Notes under the pieces: model-generated | Database searches by the model: none | What the model was told of the DNA's origin: nothing | Seen by the model: the letters and a program-made list of their open reading frames with translations, nothing else | Made by a program: the position numbers and the translations under genes | Part shown: in pieces, positions 35,837-45,626 of the stretch | Layout of the letters: every line of letters begins with the position of its first letter | How positions within the stretch are numbered: the first letter of the stretch is position 1 | NCBI GenBank assembly: GCA_018399685.1 | Contig: JAGYOK010000002.1 | Location: 1 to 64,000, forward strand | Source of the DNA: Alphaproteobacteria bacterium | GTDB lineage: Bacteria > Pseudomonadota > Alphaproteobacteria > Micavibrionales > Micavibrionaceae | DNA length: 64,000 nucleotides | Direction of reading: 5' to 3'

Positions 35837-37486
35837 ATGTTTTATACACATGCTTTGACATTTTTAATTTTAGGGACTATATTCCTATTAATAAAGGCCA
35901 TTCCTGTGTTTGCGCAGGAGAGGCCTTTATTTTATCAAACGGCCATTAATAATTTCTATGAACAAAGCGGCAGCGAGCCTTTCTGGATTGCAGGCAGAAA
36001 GTTAAACCCTTCGGGCAAAGTTTTGTGGAGAGCATTATCACAAAGCTGGGAGCATGGCCTAAACCCTGACACATACTACGCCAAGGAAATCGAATATATC
36101 CTTTCCTTACCTACTTACCAAAGAGGAGAAGATTCTGCTCTTGCACTAAAGCTGGAATTGTTGCTAACCAGCGGTTATGTGCAATATGCACGGGATCTCA
36201 GCGGTATGCGTATTGAGGCTAAGAATATGGGGTTGGACGCGCGGGACTGGAAACAGCGCGTAAGTGCTTATGAAGTTCTCTCGTTTCTGCCCCAAAACAT
36301 AGAAAATATGGAAGCACTTCTGAAGGAGCTTGAGCCTCAAACAGCAACCTATCAGCGTCTCAAAAGAGAAATGCACCGCATTATTGCGGATAATAATTCC
36401 AGTAGAAGTGATACAGACCAGCCCGAAAAACCTTATCTGGAATACACAAAAGCTATTCACCCGGGCGATGAGCATGGAGATATCCCCGATATCCGAGCTG
36501 TTTTGAATGTTAAACAGCCCGGTATCGAGCAGCGATATATATACGATCCTGCTTTATTTGAGGCGGTTAAATCGTTCCAGAAAAGCAACAATCTCGCCGA
36601 TGACGGTATTATCGGCAGACAGACAATCGCTGCTCTCAACCGCAATAACGAAAGAAATCTCCGGCAGATTATTGTTAATATGGAGAGATTGCGCTGGGTT
36701 AGTCAGATGAAGCCAGAGCGCTTTATCGTCGTTAACATTCCCATCGAGCGCTTATGGGCGATAGAAAATGGTAAAATTCGTTTTACGATGCCGGTTGCCG
36801 TCGGAACCCCGCAGCGCCCAACAATACCATTCATAACAAGCGTTCATGGCGTAAGGTTTAACCCGACATGGACCGTACCGGAGACCATAAAGAAGGAAGA
36901 TATCTGGCCAAATTTAAAGAAAGACCCGAACTATCTGCATGATAAAGGGATGGAGCTTCTAAGTGATTATAAGGCAAACGCAATAACCCTTGATCCCGCT
37001 TCGATTGAGTGGGACAAAATCAGCGAAGATGAGCTGTTATCCTATAATATGGTGCAAATACCCGGAAGCCATAACCCGCTTGGCCGCATCCGCATTTTAA
37101 TGCCCAACCCGCACGACATCTTTTTACACGACACAAACGACAAGGCAGTTTTCTCATACTCCGATAGAGCAGTGTCATCGGGCTGCGTGCGCATGAAGGA
37201 GCCTGAAAAACTCGCCCTTTTCGTTCTGGAGAAAAACCCGAACTGGAAAGGCAAGGAAGAATTAGAAAATATCTTAAAAACAAACCATACCAAAGATATA
37301 TACACCTCTGACCGCGTCACCGTTTATCTGCTTTATTACACAGTTTGGCTAGACGAAAAACGGCGGATTATCTACGGTTCTGACATATATGGCAGAGATA
37401 AACAGCTCTGGGAAGAGCTTAAAAAACTTGACGGGGTTCCCGCCTCGGGCGATAATATAAGTAGGTTATCCACAACACTGGAGTAA
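35837..37486 (+). CDS. L,D-transpeptidase of the YcbB type
   Basis: 549 residues from the ATG at 35837. A hydrophobic N terminus (ALTFLILGTIFLLIKAIPVFAQ) is a signal or anchor. A YcbB-like N-terminal scaffold, a peptidoglycan-binding domain at about 215-265 (YDPALFEAVKSFQKSNNLAD, then DGIIGRQTIAALN) and a YkuD domain at about 285-500 follow. The catalytic site is HDTNDKAVFSYSDRAVSSGC followed by VRM, giving Cys in SSGCVRM. Such enzymes make 3-3 cross-links and, in YcbB, restore wall strength when D,D-transpeptidases are blocked. The next gene is a YcbK-type peptidase, as in E. coli. Start choice is uncertain: the only clear AAGGA is 20 bases upstream. Confidence 0.92.
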   Translation: MFYTHALTFLILGTIFLLIKAIPVFAQERPLFYQTAINNFYEQSGSEPFWIAGRKLNPSGKVLWRALSQSWEHGLNPDTYYAKEIEYILSLPTYQRGEDSALALKLELLLTSGYVQYARDLSGMRIEAKNMGLDARDWKQRVSAYEVLSFLPQNIENMEALLKELEPQTATYQRLKREMHRIIADNNSSRSDTDQPEKPYLEYTKAIHPGDEHGDIPDIRAVLNVKQPGIEQRYIYDPALFEAVKSFQKSNNLADDGIIGRQTIAALNRNNERNLRQIIVNMERLRWVSQMKPERFIVVNIPIERLWAIENGKIRFTMPVAVGTPQRPTIPFITSVHGVRFNPTWTVPETIKKEDIWPNLKKDPNYLHDKGMELLSDYKANAITLDPASIEWDKISEDELLSYNMVQIPGSHNPLGRIRILMPNPHDIFLHDTNDKAVFSYSDRAVSSGCVRMKEPEKLALFVLEKNPNWKGKEELENILKTNHTKDIYTSDRVTVYLLYYTVWLDEKRRIIYGSDIYGRDKQLWEELKKLDGVPASGDNISRLSTTLE

Positions 37487-37515
37487 TCAACACTCCAACG
37501 GGTGACCCGTTTTTT
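37480..37515 (+). terminator. Tandem hairpins with U-run after the L,D-transpeptidase gene
   Basis: GGAGT/ACTCC (37480-37484, 37492-37496) spans the stop codon; AACGGG/CCCGTT (37497-37511, loop TGA) is followed by TTTTT. The second is a typical intrinsic terminator. The YcbK-type gene would therefore need its own promoter in the 216 bases that remain. Confidence 0.75.
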
Positions 37516-37731
37516 CAAAAAGGCTTCTGATTTAAACAGTTGTTTAACCACTATTTTAATCAATATGATAGCCCAACACAAAACCAGCTTTAGCTTTGCG
37601 CAGTTTGTACAGGCAGGAGTTCATCTTATATTTTATTGCATTTTCTTGCATTTAATTGCGTTTTTTGATATTCCAGACCCTACAAAAACGCAGGTTCGTT
37701 TTTTAAGAAATAACATGGATGTAGAAACATA

Positions 37732-38289
37732 ATGGATCTAAATCGTCGTGAATTTTTAAAATATGGATGCGCCGGACTAGTAGGAGCAGCCATTCCATTC
37801 CTCACAATGAAAAAGGTTATAGCTGCGTCAGGTGGTATCGATACATGGAAAATCGCTTTCCGTAACGCTCACACCGAGGAAAGCTTTTCAGGTGTCTACC
37901 GCGTCGGCGACAAATATCTCCCCGAAGCCTTCGAGCGCATGAATTACGTGATGCGTGATTTCCGCACCAATGAGGTATTTCCTATGGATCCGCATGTGAT
38001 TGATATCATTTGCATGGTTCAAAAGAAGACAGGCTCCCATGACCCATTGCACGTTTTGTCCGGATACCGCTCGCCCAAAACCAACGCCATGCTCGGCAAA
38101 AATTCAAACGGCGTAGCCTCTAATTCCCTGCATATGTACGGACAAGCCGCAGATATCCGCTTACCCGGATACAGCACCCGCAGATTACGCAGCGTAGCAC
38201 GCGCCCTGCAAGCAGGTGGCGTCGGCTATTATCCCCGCTCCAGCTTTGTTCACGTAGATACAGGCAGCGTGCGCACATGGGTATCTTAA
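37732..38289 (+). CDS. YcbK-type D,D-peptidase (DUF882, M15 fold)
   Basis: 185 residues. The N terminus is a Tat-type signal: NRREFLKYG with the twin arginines and a hydrophobic run (LVGAAIPFLTM). The catalytic M15/DUF882 pattern follows: LHVLSGYRSPKTNAML, SLHMYGQAADIRLPG with His and Asp zinc ligands, and FVHVDTGSVRTW with the last His. It should hydrolyse peptidoglycan peptides in the periplasm. Its pairing with the L,D-transpeptidase resembles ycbB-ycbK of E. coli. Confidence 0.9.
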   Translation: MDLNRREFLKYGCAGLVGAAIPFLTMKKVIAASGGIDTWKIAFRNAHTEESFSGVYRVGDKYLPEAFERMNYVMRDFRTNEVFPMDPHVIDIICMVQKKTGSHDPLHVLSGYRSPKTNAMLGKNSNGVASNSLHMYGQAADIRLPGYSTRRLRSVARALQAGGVGYYPRSSFVHVDTGSVRTWVS

Positions 38290-38316
38290 AATAAGTTATT
38301 TAAGGTTATTTATTAA

Positions 38317-38838
38317 ATGATAATCATCGGCCTGGGCGCCAATTTACCAAGTGCAGACGGAACCCCGCCTGCACATTCTCTTTGCAATGCGGCTAAAGCC
38401 ATGAACGGATGCGGCCTGTTAATCACAAAAGCATCACATATATGGAAGAGCGCGCCTGTTCCTGCCTCAGACCAGCCATGGTACCACAACGCCGTATGTA
38501 CCATTAAAACCTCACTTTCCCCCGAAAATCTCTTAAAAACCCTGAACAACATTGAAGAAAAAGCCGGACGCATCCGCACCCGCCGCAATGAAGCCCGCAT
38601 CCTCGATCTGGATATTCTGGCTTATAACAACGAAATTATTAAAGCCGAAACCCTGCAAATCCCGCACCCGCGCATGCATGAGCGAGCCTTTGTGCTCTAT
38701 CCATTGCGGGAATTAGCCCCTGACTGGGTGCATCCGGCTTCAGGTAAGACTTTGGAAGAAATGATTAACGCCCTTGATCCCGCTCAGCAAATAGAAAAAA
38801 CGGATATTGAGATATGCAAAAATCAGCCGATGAAATAA
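38317..38838 (+). CDS. folK: 2-amino-4-hydroxy-6-hydroxymethyldihydropteridine pyrophosphokinase
   Basis: 173 residues. FolK adds pyrophosphate from ATP to the pterin alcohol in folate synthesis. Motifs: IIGLGANLPSADG at the N terminus, the loop PWYHNAVCTIKTSLSPENLL, and the signature RNEARILDLDILAYN followed by IPHPRMHERAFVLYPLREL. The stop overlaps folP: ATG at 38814 is within folK and ATG at 38838 shares its last base with the TAA. Confidence 0.96.
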   Translation: MIIIGLGANLPSADGTPPAHSLCNAAKAMNGCGLLITKASHIWKSAPVPASDQPWYHNAVCTIKTSLSPENLLKTLNNIEEKAGRIRTRRNEARILDLDILAYNNEIIKAETLQIPHPRMHERAFVLYPLRELAPDWVHPASGKTLEEMINALDPAQQIEKTDIEICKNQPMK

Positions 38839-39665
38839 TGGAGCTATGCAATTCGGGCGAGCCTGTAATAATGGGTGTAGTTAATGTTACCCCTGACAGC
38901 TTCTCCGATGGCGGAGAATGCTACGCCCCCAAAGCCGCTCTCACCCATGGTTTACGCTTGTTAGAGCAGGGCGTTCACATCCTTGATATTGGCGGGGAAT
39001 CCACACGCCCGGGGTCGGCAGCAATTTCCATTGACGAAGAATTAAGGCGCGTTATCCCCGTTATCAAAGCACTGAAAGAGCAGGGTGCCCCGATTATCTC
39101 CATCGATACCCAAAACGCAGAAACGATGCGTATAGGGGTCGATAACGGTGCAAATTTAATCAATGATATTAGTGGCTTACATGGTGATCCTAAGAGTGTT
39201 TCAGTGGTCGCCGAGAGTGGTTTGCCTGTGTGCATTATGCATATGCAAGGCACGCCGCAAACTATGCAAAATAATCCTAATTATAACAATATCTTAGACG
39301 AAGTTATGGCGTTTTTTGAGGAGCGTTTGGAGTTCTGTGACTCTCATGGAGTGGCGCAAAACAGAGTCATCCTCGATCCGGGGATCGGCTTTGGTAAAAC
39401 GCTGGAGCATAACTTAACGCTCATCAAAAACATCAATAAATTCAAAGACTTGGGCTGCCCGTTATTGTTAGGAGTTTCCCGCAAAAGCTTTATAGGAGCG
39501 ATATCCGGCGAGACAAACCCCAAAGAAAGGCTCGCAGGATCACTTGCAGCCGCTTTATACGGGCTGGACGCCGGAGTGCAGATTTTCCGTGTCCATGATG
39601 TCAAGCAAACACGGCAGGCATTTCAGGTTCATAATGCTATAAAAGACCACAAAATTAAAATATAG
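38814..39665 (+). CDS. folP: Dihydropteroate synthase
   Basis: 283 residues from 38814, or 275 from the ATG at 38838 that overlaps the folK stop as TAATG; neither has a strong ribosome site, which suggests coupling to folK translation. FolP joins p-aminobenzoate to the pterin pyrophosphate and is the sulfonamide target. Signatures: IMGVVNVTPDSFSDGG, HILDIGGESTRPGS, and the C-terminal LGVSRKSFIGAISG with the Lys-Ser pair, then GSLAAALYGLDAGVQIFRVHDV. folK-folP overlap indicates one operon. Confidence 0.96.
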   Translation: MQKSADEIMELCNSGEPVIMGVVNVTPDSFSDGGECYAPKAALTHGLRLLEQGVHILDIGGESTRPGSAAISIDEELRRVIPVIKALKEQGAPIISIDTQNAETMRIGVDNGANLINDISGLHGDPKSVSVVAESGLPVCIMHMQGTPQTMQNNPNYNNILDEVMAFFEERLEFCDSHGVAQNRVILDPGIGFGKTLEHNLTLIKNINKFKDLGCPLLLGVSRKSFIGAISGETNPKERLAGSLAAALYGLDAGVQIFRVHDVKQTRQAFQVHNAIKDHKIKI

Positions 39666-39899
39666 GAATTTCTTCCCTTTACCCAATTTTTGTGGTAATA
39701 TAGTACTCAAGGTCAAAGGTAAGCCCTGTCCTTAAAACATATATATCAAGGGGATAGAGCAAGAGGATATATATATACTATATCGATATACCGGCGATTT
39801 CCCCCTGAAAAGCTATTGGCTATGTCTTTTAAGGCATTTTATTAGGCAGATTTTCCTAAGAAAATATATACCCAAGATATATACCATGATGCACATATC
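39666..39899. other. AT-rich intergenic region after folP
   Basis: About 234 bases between convergent folP and the phosphatase gene. No gene supported. It contains runs of TATATATA, a perfect TATATCGATATA palindrome near 39780 and a second ATATATACC near 39870; their role is unknown. No convincing intrinsic terminator. Confidence 0.5.
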
Positions 39900-40523
39900 C
39901 TAAGCGTCATCATAAAGCGTCTCGCGGACGCGAATGACTCTATTTTGCGTCTCGTCATAATCGTATGAATAAACATCCCACGGAAAAGGGGATTTGTCTG
40001 GCGCAGGCTGGAATTCATAAAGGTGACAGTTCTTCGTTGTATATGAAAGACGTAATCCGTATATACCGCCAAGTGCTCTGAAAACGCCACCATGAGAAAC
40101 CATTAAAACAGGCGCATCATAAGAATTTAAGACGCCTGTTATTCCTTTTCGAATCCGCGCAAAGAAGTCATTATAATGCTCACCATTTGGTGGGTTTAAG
40201 TGACTAGCTCTTGAATTTTTTATAATGTCATAAGAGCAGTTTTCCCAATCTCCTACATCGCGTTCGGCTATATCGGGCTCCTCGTGCATTGAAAGACCAA
40301 GGGCTTCGTTAATAATGGCGGCTGTATCACGGGCACGTGATAGATGACTATGAACAATAACAGAGGGGTTTATAGTCAGAAAGCTAGCTGATTTCTGCGC
40401 TAATTTGGCTTGTTCCCGCCCTTTATCGGTTAGAAGCGAGTCAAGCTGTCCGGCAAAAACGCGAGCAGCGTTAGCCTCTGTCTCACCATGGCGGATCATA
40501 TAAAAAGGGACAGGAGGGAGCAT
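39900..40523 (-). CDS. Histidine phosphatase family protein
   Basis: 207 residues. The phosphoglycerate-mutase-like fold starts FYMIRHGETEANAARVFAGQ with the RHG nucleophile motif; LSRARDTAAIINEALG and ERDVGDWE supply the other active-site Arg and Glu, and VLMVSHGGVFRALGGIYG holds the second catalytic His. Such enzymes act on sugar phosphates or alpha-ribazole phosphate among others; the substrate here cannot be assigned. It stands between the folP region and a possible NAD-linked gene, nadX. Confidence 0.88.
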   Translation of the reverse strand: MLPPVPFYMIRHGETEANAARVFAGQLDSLLTDKGREQAKLAQKSASFLTINPSVIVHSHLSRARDTAAIINEALGLSMHEEPDIAERDVGDWENCSYDIIKNSRASHLNPPNGEHYNDFFARIRKGITGVLNSYDAPVLMVSHGGVFRALGGIYGLRLSYTTKNCHLYEFQPAPDKSPFPWDVYSYDYDETQNRVIRVRETLYDDA

Positions 40524-40552
40524 AATGTTTCCTTGTTCATATTTATTTCGTC

Positions 40553-40586
40553 ATCACACGTTTTGGCGAAGCTAAATACGTGTGAT
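40553..40586. repeat. Inverted repeat between the phosphatase and nadX genes
   Basis: ATCACACG at 40553-40560 and CGTGTGAT at 40579-40586 pair perfectly over 8 bp with an 18-base loop. It lies in the 126-base gap of two co-directional minus-strand genes. No U-run follows, so it is either a processing hairpin or the remnant of a small repeat. Confidence 0.4.
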
Positions 40587-40649
40587 CCATGGATTGCACG
40601 CATTCATGCCCCTCGGGTATAAAGCGTGTAATGACGTGTGCTGGTGATG

Positions 40650-41459
40650 TTAATAAATCCCCAGTTTAGACGTCATATTCCTCAAAGTAGCCACAATGCT
40701 TTGCGCTGCCAGAGCCGAGCTTTTCGGATTGGCCGGATCGGGCAAATTCTCGATACGGGAAACCAAAGTCGAATAATCACTCTTGACCGTGATCTCATGA
40801 GTATTCCCCGTAGCCTTGGGATCAACCCAGACCTCAACGCGGGTCTTGTCCGCAGGAATTCCCGCAAGGCTTAAAGAGGCCGCTACATTAACATTGGCCG
40901 GAAAACCCTTGGCCGCGTCATAGGCATTACCCTCAAAAATAAGGGTTTTGTCTGTAAACGCATCAAGATCAAGATCATTTTGGACAACATAAGGAGCGCC
41001 TTTCAGACCCTTAGGCGGCTTTGTTGAAGCTATTTTCGAAGACGTAATCCCCATCTCTTTCATACCCAAAACACCATCCAGACCACACAAAGCCCCCGAA
41101 GGCAGATACGCATGGCTTTTCGATACGCCAAGTTCCTTTAATATATGGGGATAGTTTAGAAGAGCCGCCGCGCTGATGAACAAAATATCCTTACCGGCGG
41201 CAAAAACAACCTTTGTTAATTCAGGCACTGTCGCAGCGGGCAAACACTCTATAATGAGGTCGGATCGCTCCGTAAGCTCCTCAAATGACACTTTATCGAC
41301 CCCGAAATGATTCTTCGCGTAAGGATCGGAAATGCATTCCAGCCGCATATTTCCGATTCCTTTTTCGCTGGTAAGCGCGCGGGCAACCGCACTTCCAATA
41401 GCGCCAAGACCGGCTATTCCGATTTTTTCATAAATATTATGGTTGGGGATAGGTACCAT
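40650..41459 (-). CDS. nadX: L-aspartate dehydrogenase
   Basis: 269 residues. NadX oxidises L-aspartate to iminosuccinate for NAD synthesis and can replace NadB. The N-terminal Rossmann motif is IGIAGLGAIGSAVARAL; conserved active-site features include ISAAALLNYP, KGFPANVNVAASLSLAG and GNTHEITVKSDY, which match the DUF108/NadX family. The enzyme could also be used for aspartate synthesis. It is divergent from recO with 53 bases between. Confidence 0.9.
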   Translation of the reverse strand: MVPIPNHNIYEKIGIAGLGAIGSAVARALTSEKGIGNMRLECISDPYAKNHFGVDKVSFEELTERSDLIIECLPAATVPELTKVVFAAGKDILFISAAALLNYPHILKELGVSKSHAYLPSGALCGLDGVLGMKEMGITSSKIASTKPPKGLKGAPYVVQNDLDLDAFTDKTLIFEGNAYDAAKGFPANVNVAASLSLAGIPADKTRVEVWVDPKATGNTHEITVKSDYSTLVSRIENLPDPANPKSSALAAQSIVATLRNMTSKLGIY

Positions 41460-41512
41460 TATTTTTCATATCCTTCTGGCATCGTTACAAAACAGGATGA
41501 TAATAAGATCCT

Positions 41513-42265
41513 ATGGAACAATGGCAAGATCAATCTATTATTTTGGCTGCGCGCGCGCATGGTGAGAACGGGGCTGTCGTCTCGCTTTTATCGCGGGAAT
41601 ATGGCCGCCAGAGCGGATATTTGCGCGGGGCAAGCTCTACAAAAAACCGTGGAACTCTTGAGGTTGGAAATATTGTGGATGCAAACTGGCGCGCCCGTAA
41701 CAGTGATTCTCTGGGCTATTTGACGCTGGAGCTTTCCTATTCTACCTCCAGCCGCATTATGCAAGACGGGCTGAAGCTCTCGGCTCTGCAAGCGGCGTGC
41801 GCCTTGTGCGATCAGGCTTTGCCGGAAAAAGAAGGGCATGAGGGTCTGTATGACGGCTTGAAAGCATTGTTGAAAATACTGGAAAGTGATATATGGGCGC
41901 AGGGCTATGTCATGTGGGAAATAGCTTTGCTCAAGGAATTGGGCTTTGCTCTGGATCTTAGCTGCTGTGCCGCCGGAGGAGATTCGCGCACATTGTGCTA
42001 TGTTTCCCCGAAAACAGGCCGCGCTGTGTGCGAGGAATCCGCGCAGGCCTATAAAGACAAACTCTTGCCCCTGCCGGAATTTTTAAAACCGGACGGCAAG
42101 GAAAGCGGAGAAAAAGACGTTATTACAGGCCTTAACCTGACGCGATATTTTCTTGAGCATTGGGTTTTTGTCCATCATAACAGGGGACTGCCGGAAGCCC
42201 GCCATAGGTTGGACTTGCGTTTTGCCGAAGTTTTTGCAAGAACTGATCTCCTCAGGGCAAGTTAA
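41513..42265 (+). CDS. recO: DNA repair protein RecO
   Basis: 250 residues. RecO loads RecA on gapped DNA with RecR. The N-terminal OB-fold starts DQSIILAARAHGENGAVVSL, followed by the GRQSGYLRGAS segment; the C-terminal region has a helical domain with a cysteine cluster (DLSCCAAGGDSRTLCYVSPK) that recalls zinc-finger-like sites of other RecO proteins. Length and order fit. The parC gene starts 54 bases after the stop. Confidence 0.93.
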   Translation: MEQWQDQSIILAARAHGENGAVVSLLSREYGRQSGYLRGASSTKNRGTLEVGNIVDANWRARNSDSLGYLTLELSYSTSSRIMQDGLKLSALQAACALCDQALPEKEGHEGLYDGLKALLKILESDIWAQGYVMWEIALLKELGFALDLSCCAAGGDSRTLCYVSPKTGRAVCEESAQAYKDKLLPLPEFLKPDGKESGEKDVITGLNLTRYFLEHWVFVHHNRGLPEARHRLDLRFAEVFARTDLLRAS

Positions 42266-42319
42266 AAAAAGATAAAACTAAAATATAGATAAATAGTAAA
42301 CAAAAGTAAGGGCGCGTGT

Positions 42320-44572
42320 ATGTCGCAAGAAGAAAATATAACTGCAGAATCTCAAGTCATCGACCAGCCGATGAGCGATATCCTCTCCGAGCGATATCTA
42401 TCATACGCGCTCTCTACGATTATGAGCCGCTCCCTGCCTGATGTGCGTGACGGACTAAAACCGGTGCACCGCCGTTTGATGTATGCGATGTACCAGCTAA
42501 AGCTCAACCCTGCGCAAAGCCCCAAAAAATCCGCCCGCGTGGTCGGTGACGTTATCGGTAAATTCCACCCCCACGGCGATACAGCCGTATATGACGCTAT
42601 GGTGCGTCTTGCCCAGGACTTCGCACAGCGCTATCCGCTTGTGGACGGGCAGGGGAATTTCGGTAACATCGATGGAGATAACGCAGCCGCCATGCGTTAC
42701 ACAGAAGCGCGCCTGACGGACGTAGCTTTGCTCCTTCTGGAAGGCATAGAAGAAAACGCAGTCGACTTCCGTCCGACATATGACGGCTCTGAAAGTGAAC
42801 CTGTAGTGCTCCCCGGTGGCTTTCCGAACCTTCTGGCCAATGGCTCCAGCGGTATCGCTGTGGGTATGGCAACCAATATCCCGCCCCATAATGTCGAAGA
42901 GCTGTGCGACGCCATGCTCCTGATGCTTGAAAAAGACCCGACAATGGAAGAGCTGTGCGACATCATCAAAGGCCCCGATATGCCAACCGGCGGCACTCTG
43001 ATCGAAAGCAAAAAAGACATCCTTACAGCCTACACAACGGGCAAAGGCACATTTCGTATCCGAGCCAAATGGCACAAGGAAGAGCTTAAACAGGGCATGT
43101 ACCAGATCGTTGTAACGGAGATTCCGTATCTGGTTCAAAAATCCAGACTGGTTGAGAGAATTGCCGAGCTGATTAACGCCAGAAAAGTGCCGATGCTCGA
43201 TGATGTACGCGACGAATCAGCAGAAGACGTGCGCCTCGTCCTCGCCCCCAAAAGCCGTAACGTAGAGCCGGAGCTTCTTATGGAAGCCCTGTTCCGTAAC
43301 TGTGACCTTGAAACGCGCTTTAATATGAATCTTAACGTGCTTGAAGGCGGGCTGGTGCCAAAGGTTATGAACCTTAAAGAAGTGCTGCAAAACTGGCTGG
43401 ATCACCAACAGGAAGTGCTGGTGCGGCGCTCCTCCTTCCGCCTTGAAAAAGTGATCCACCGCCTCGAAGTTCTTGAAGGCTATCTGGTGGTATATCTGAA
43501 CGTCGATGAAGTAATCCGAATCATCCGTTTCGAAGAAAAGCCAAAAGAATGCCTGATTAAAACCTTTGATCTTAGCGAGGTTCAGGTTGAAGCTATATTG
43601 AACTTACGTTTGCGCCGCTTGCACAAGCTCGAGGAAATGGAAATCCGCACCGAGCATGACGAACTAAGCAAAGAGCGCGAACAGCTTGAAAAGCTGATTG
43701 CCTCGGAAGCGCGCCAGTGGACGCGCATCAAAAAACAAATCACCACCCTGAAGAGCATGTTCTCCAGCGAAACCGCTTTGGGCAAGCGCCGCACTAAAAT
43801 TGACAGCAACACGCTTAAACCCGAAGAGGTCGATCTTGACTCTATTATGATCGAAAAAGAACCGATTACGGTTATCTGCTCGGCTCAAGGATGGATCAAG
43901 TCCATGAAAGGTCACGGCCATAATCCCAAAGACTTTAAGTATAAAGCAGGGGATCGCGGCCAGTTTGTTTTGGAAGTCCAGACAACAGACAAGCTGATTA
44001 TCTTTGCCACAAACGGGCGCTGCTATACACTGGGCTGCGATAAACTTCCGGCTGGCAGAGGCTTTGGCGAGCCACTCCGCATTATGGTGGATATACCAAA
44101 TGACGCCAGCGTGACCTATATGCGCACCTATATACCTGAATCGAAAATGCTTGTCGCATCAACGGACGGGCGAGGGTTCATCGTCTCTTCGGATAATGTC
44201 CTTGCGCAAACAAAATCAGGTAAACAGATATTGAACGTTTCAGGCAACACCGAAGGCGCGATCTGCCGCTATGTTCATGATGGAGATGATTATATCGCCA
44301 CCATTGGAACAAATCGAAAAATGCTGGTATTCCCTCTATCAGAACTACCGGAAATGAATAAAGGGCGCGGGGTCATCCTCCAGAAATACAGCAAGGGCGC
44401 GACGCTCTCGGATGCCAAAACATTTAACAGCGAAGAGGGGCTGGAGTATAAATACGGCTCCGGCTCGACAATACTCAACGAGTTTGAGCCATGGGTCGGG
44501 AAACGCGCCTCTGCCGGTCGATTGCCGCCAAACGGCTTCCCCAAAAGCAACCGGTTTAATTACCTTTTCTAA
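42320..44572 (+). CDS. parC: DNA topoisomerase IV subunit A
   Basis: 750 residues, typical ParC length. With ParE it decatenates chromosomes. Motifs: [19 protein letters not shown], the winged-helix region [20 protein letters not shown] with the quinolone-determining residue Thr88, and [12 protein letters not shown] with catalytic Tyr127. The C-terminal beta-pinwheel is present but shorter than in GyrA, and I see no GyrA box, so ParC is preferred over GyrA. An intrinsic terminator overlaps the stop codon; parE is not in the window. Confidence 0.92.
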   Translation: MSQEENITAESQVIDQPMSDILSERYLSYALSTIMSRSLPDVRDGLKPVHRRLMYAMYQLKLNPAQSPKKSARVVGDVIGKFHPHGDTAVYDAMVRLAQDFAQRYPLVDGQGNFGNIDGDNAAAMRYTEARLTDVALLLLEGIEENAVDFRPTYDGSESEPVVLPGGFPNLLANGSSGIAVGMATNIPPHNVEELCDAMLLMLEKDPTMEELCDIIKGPDMPTGGTLIESKKDILTAYTTGKGTFRIRAKWHKEELKQGMYQIVVTEIPYLVQKSRLVERIAELINARKVPMLDDVRDESAEDVRLVLAPKSRNVEPELLMEALFRNCDLETRFNMNLNVLEGGLVPKVMNLKEVLQNWLDHQQEVLVRRSSFRLEKVIHRLEVLEGYLVVYLNVDEVIRIIRFEEKPKECLIKTFDLSEVQVEAILNLRLRRLHKLEEMEIRTEHDELSKEREQLEKLIASEARQWTRIKKQITTLKSMFSSETALGKRRTKIDSNTLKPEEVDLDSIMIEKEPITVICSAQGWIKSMKGHGHNPKDFKYKAGDRGQFVLEVQTTDKLIIFATNGRCYTLGCDKLPAGRGFGEPLRIMVDIPNDASVTYMRTYIPESKMLVASTDGRGFIVSSDNVLAQTKSGKQILNVSGNTEGAICRYVHDGDDYIATIGTNRKMLVFPLSELPEMNKGRGVILQKYSKGATLSDAKTFNSEEGLEYKYGSGSTILNEFEPWVGKRASAGRLPPNGFPKSNRFNYLF

Positions 44573-44587
44573 AAGGTGTGATTTTTT
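44562..44587 (+). terminator. Terminator of parC
   Basis: ACCTTTT, CT and AAAAGGT form a palindrome at 44562-44577 that includes the parC stop codon, followed by GTGATTTTTT. It lies just before the convergent motB gene end and serves the plus strand. Confidence 0.65.
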
Positions 44588-44628
44588 AAAGTTAGATTTT
44601 CAAAGTGTAGGAGAGGCGGCCATAGCTC

Positions 44629-45603
44629 CTAAGGAAACTCAACAACTCCGGGAGTTTTCCTGTAAGGATTATTCTTATCGTCATCACCCGCATCCAGCAT
44701 TTCACTGCCATCAACAAGCCCGCGCTCTGCATCTTCCTGAACCTCGGTAACTTCCGGCAACTCCTGATTAAGCAGGATGAGGGTAATGCGCCGGTTCCTT
44801 GGGTCAAGCGGGTTATCTGCAATCAGCGGTGAAGTATCAGCCTTGCCCATAACATTGTTAAGGCGCTTGACAGGGAAACCCGCATCCAGCACAGCTCTGC
44901 GCACTGAATTTGCCCGATCGGCTGAAAGCTCCCAGTTTGTATAGGTGGCTCCCTCTGAATAGCGCATCCCGTCAGTATGCCCGCGAATCGAAAGATCATT
45001 GGGCATTTCCAGAATAACATCCGTTATATGGGTCAAAAGCTCACGGGTTCTTTCATACATATTTGCGCTTCCGGAAGGAAACATGGATTGATCTTCTTTA
45101 TCAATGATTTCAATACGCAAACCTTCCGGCGTTATGGATACATCAATATTATCCTTGAATTTCTTGAGCGCCTTATTCTCTAGCACCGCTTGCTCAATCT
45201 TTTTCGCCGCAGATTCGAAACGTCTTTGCTGAGCGCTTTTCTCGACCTGATTAACCTTCGAGACTTCCGTCCCGCCGCGCTTTCGTTGCTTGGTCGTTTG
45301 TGGTGGAATATGGGGGTTTTTATCAGAAGCCCGCGACCCTTCCGGCGACATGGTCAAACCACCCAATAACCCGCCCGAACCGCTTTCGCTCGAAGAAGCC
45401 ATGGGAGGCCCCGGATCAAAGTAATCTGCCAACTGCTCTTTGGTTTCCATAGGTGTCATGTTCAAAAGCCACATAAGCAGGAAAAACGCCATCATGGCTG
45501 TCATAAAGTCGGCATAAGCAACCTTCCACGCACCCCCGCAATGCACGTAAGGAAGCTCTATGACTTCCATGAATAATTCGGTTTTTGCTTCGTCCTGTTT
45601 CAT
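44629..45603 (-). CDS. motB: Flagellar motor stator protein MotB
   Basis: 324 residues. The N-terminal region ends in a short cytoplasmic part, then the helix KVAYADFMTAMMAFFLLMWL with the Asp that takes part in proton flow, a plug-like segment, and a C-terminal OmpA-like peptidoglycan-binding domain: LSIRGHTDGMRYSEGATYTN, WELSADRANSVRRAVL and DPRNRRITLIL. MotB anchors stators to the wall. It follows motA by 23 bases on the minus strand. Confidence 0.95.
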   Translation of the reverse strand: MKQDEAKTELFMEVIELPYVHCGGAWKVAYADFMTAMMAFFLLMWLLNMTPMETKEQLADYFDPGPPMASSSESGSGGLLGGLTMSPEGSRASDKNPHIPPQTTKQRKRGGTEVSKVNQVEKSAQQRRFESAAKKIEQAVLENKALKKFKDNIDVSITPEGLRIEIIDKEDQSMFPSGSANMYERTRELLTHITDVILEMPNDLSIRGHTDGMRYSEGATYTNWELSADRANSVRRAVLDAGFPVKRLNNVMGKADTSPLIADNPLDPRNRRITLILLNQELPEVTEVQEDAERGLVDGSEMLDAGDDDKNNPYRKTPGVVEFP

Positions 45604-45626
45604 TTTTTATGAATTACTTTTTTCAT

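Noticed and set aside
42497-43138. 213-codon minus-strand ORF inside parC
   Set aside because: Fully antisense to a well-supported gene; composition is that of a shadow.
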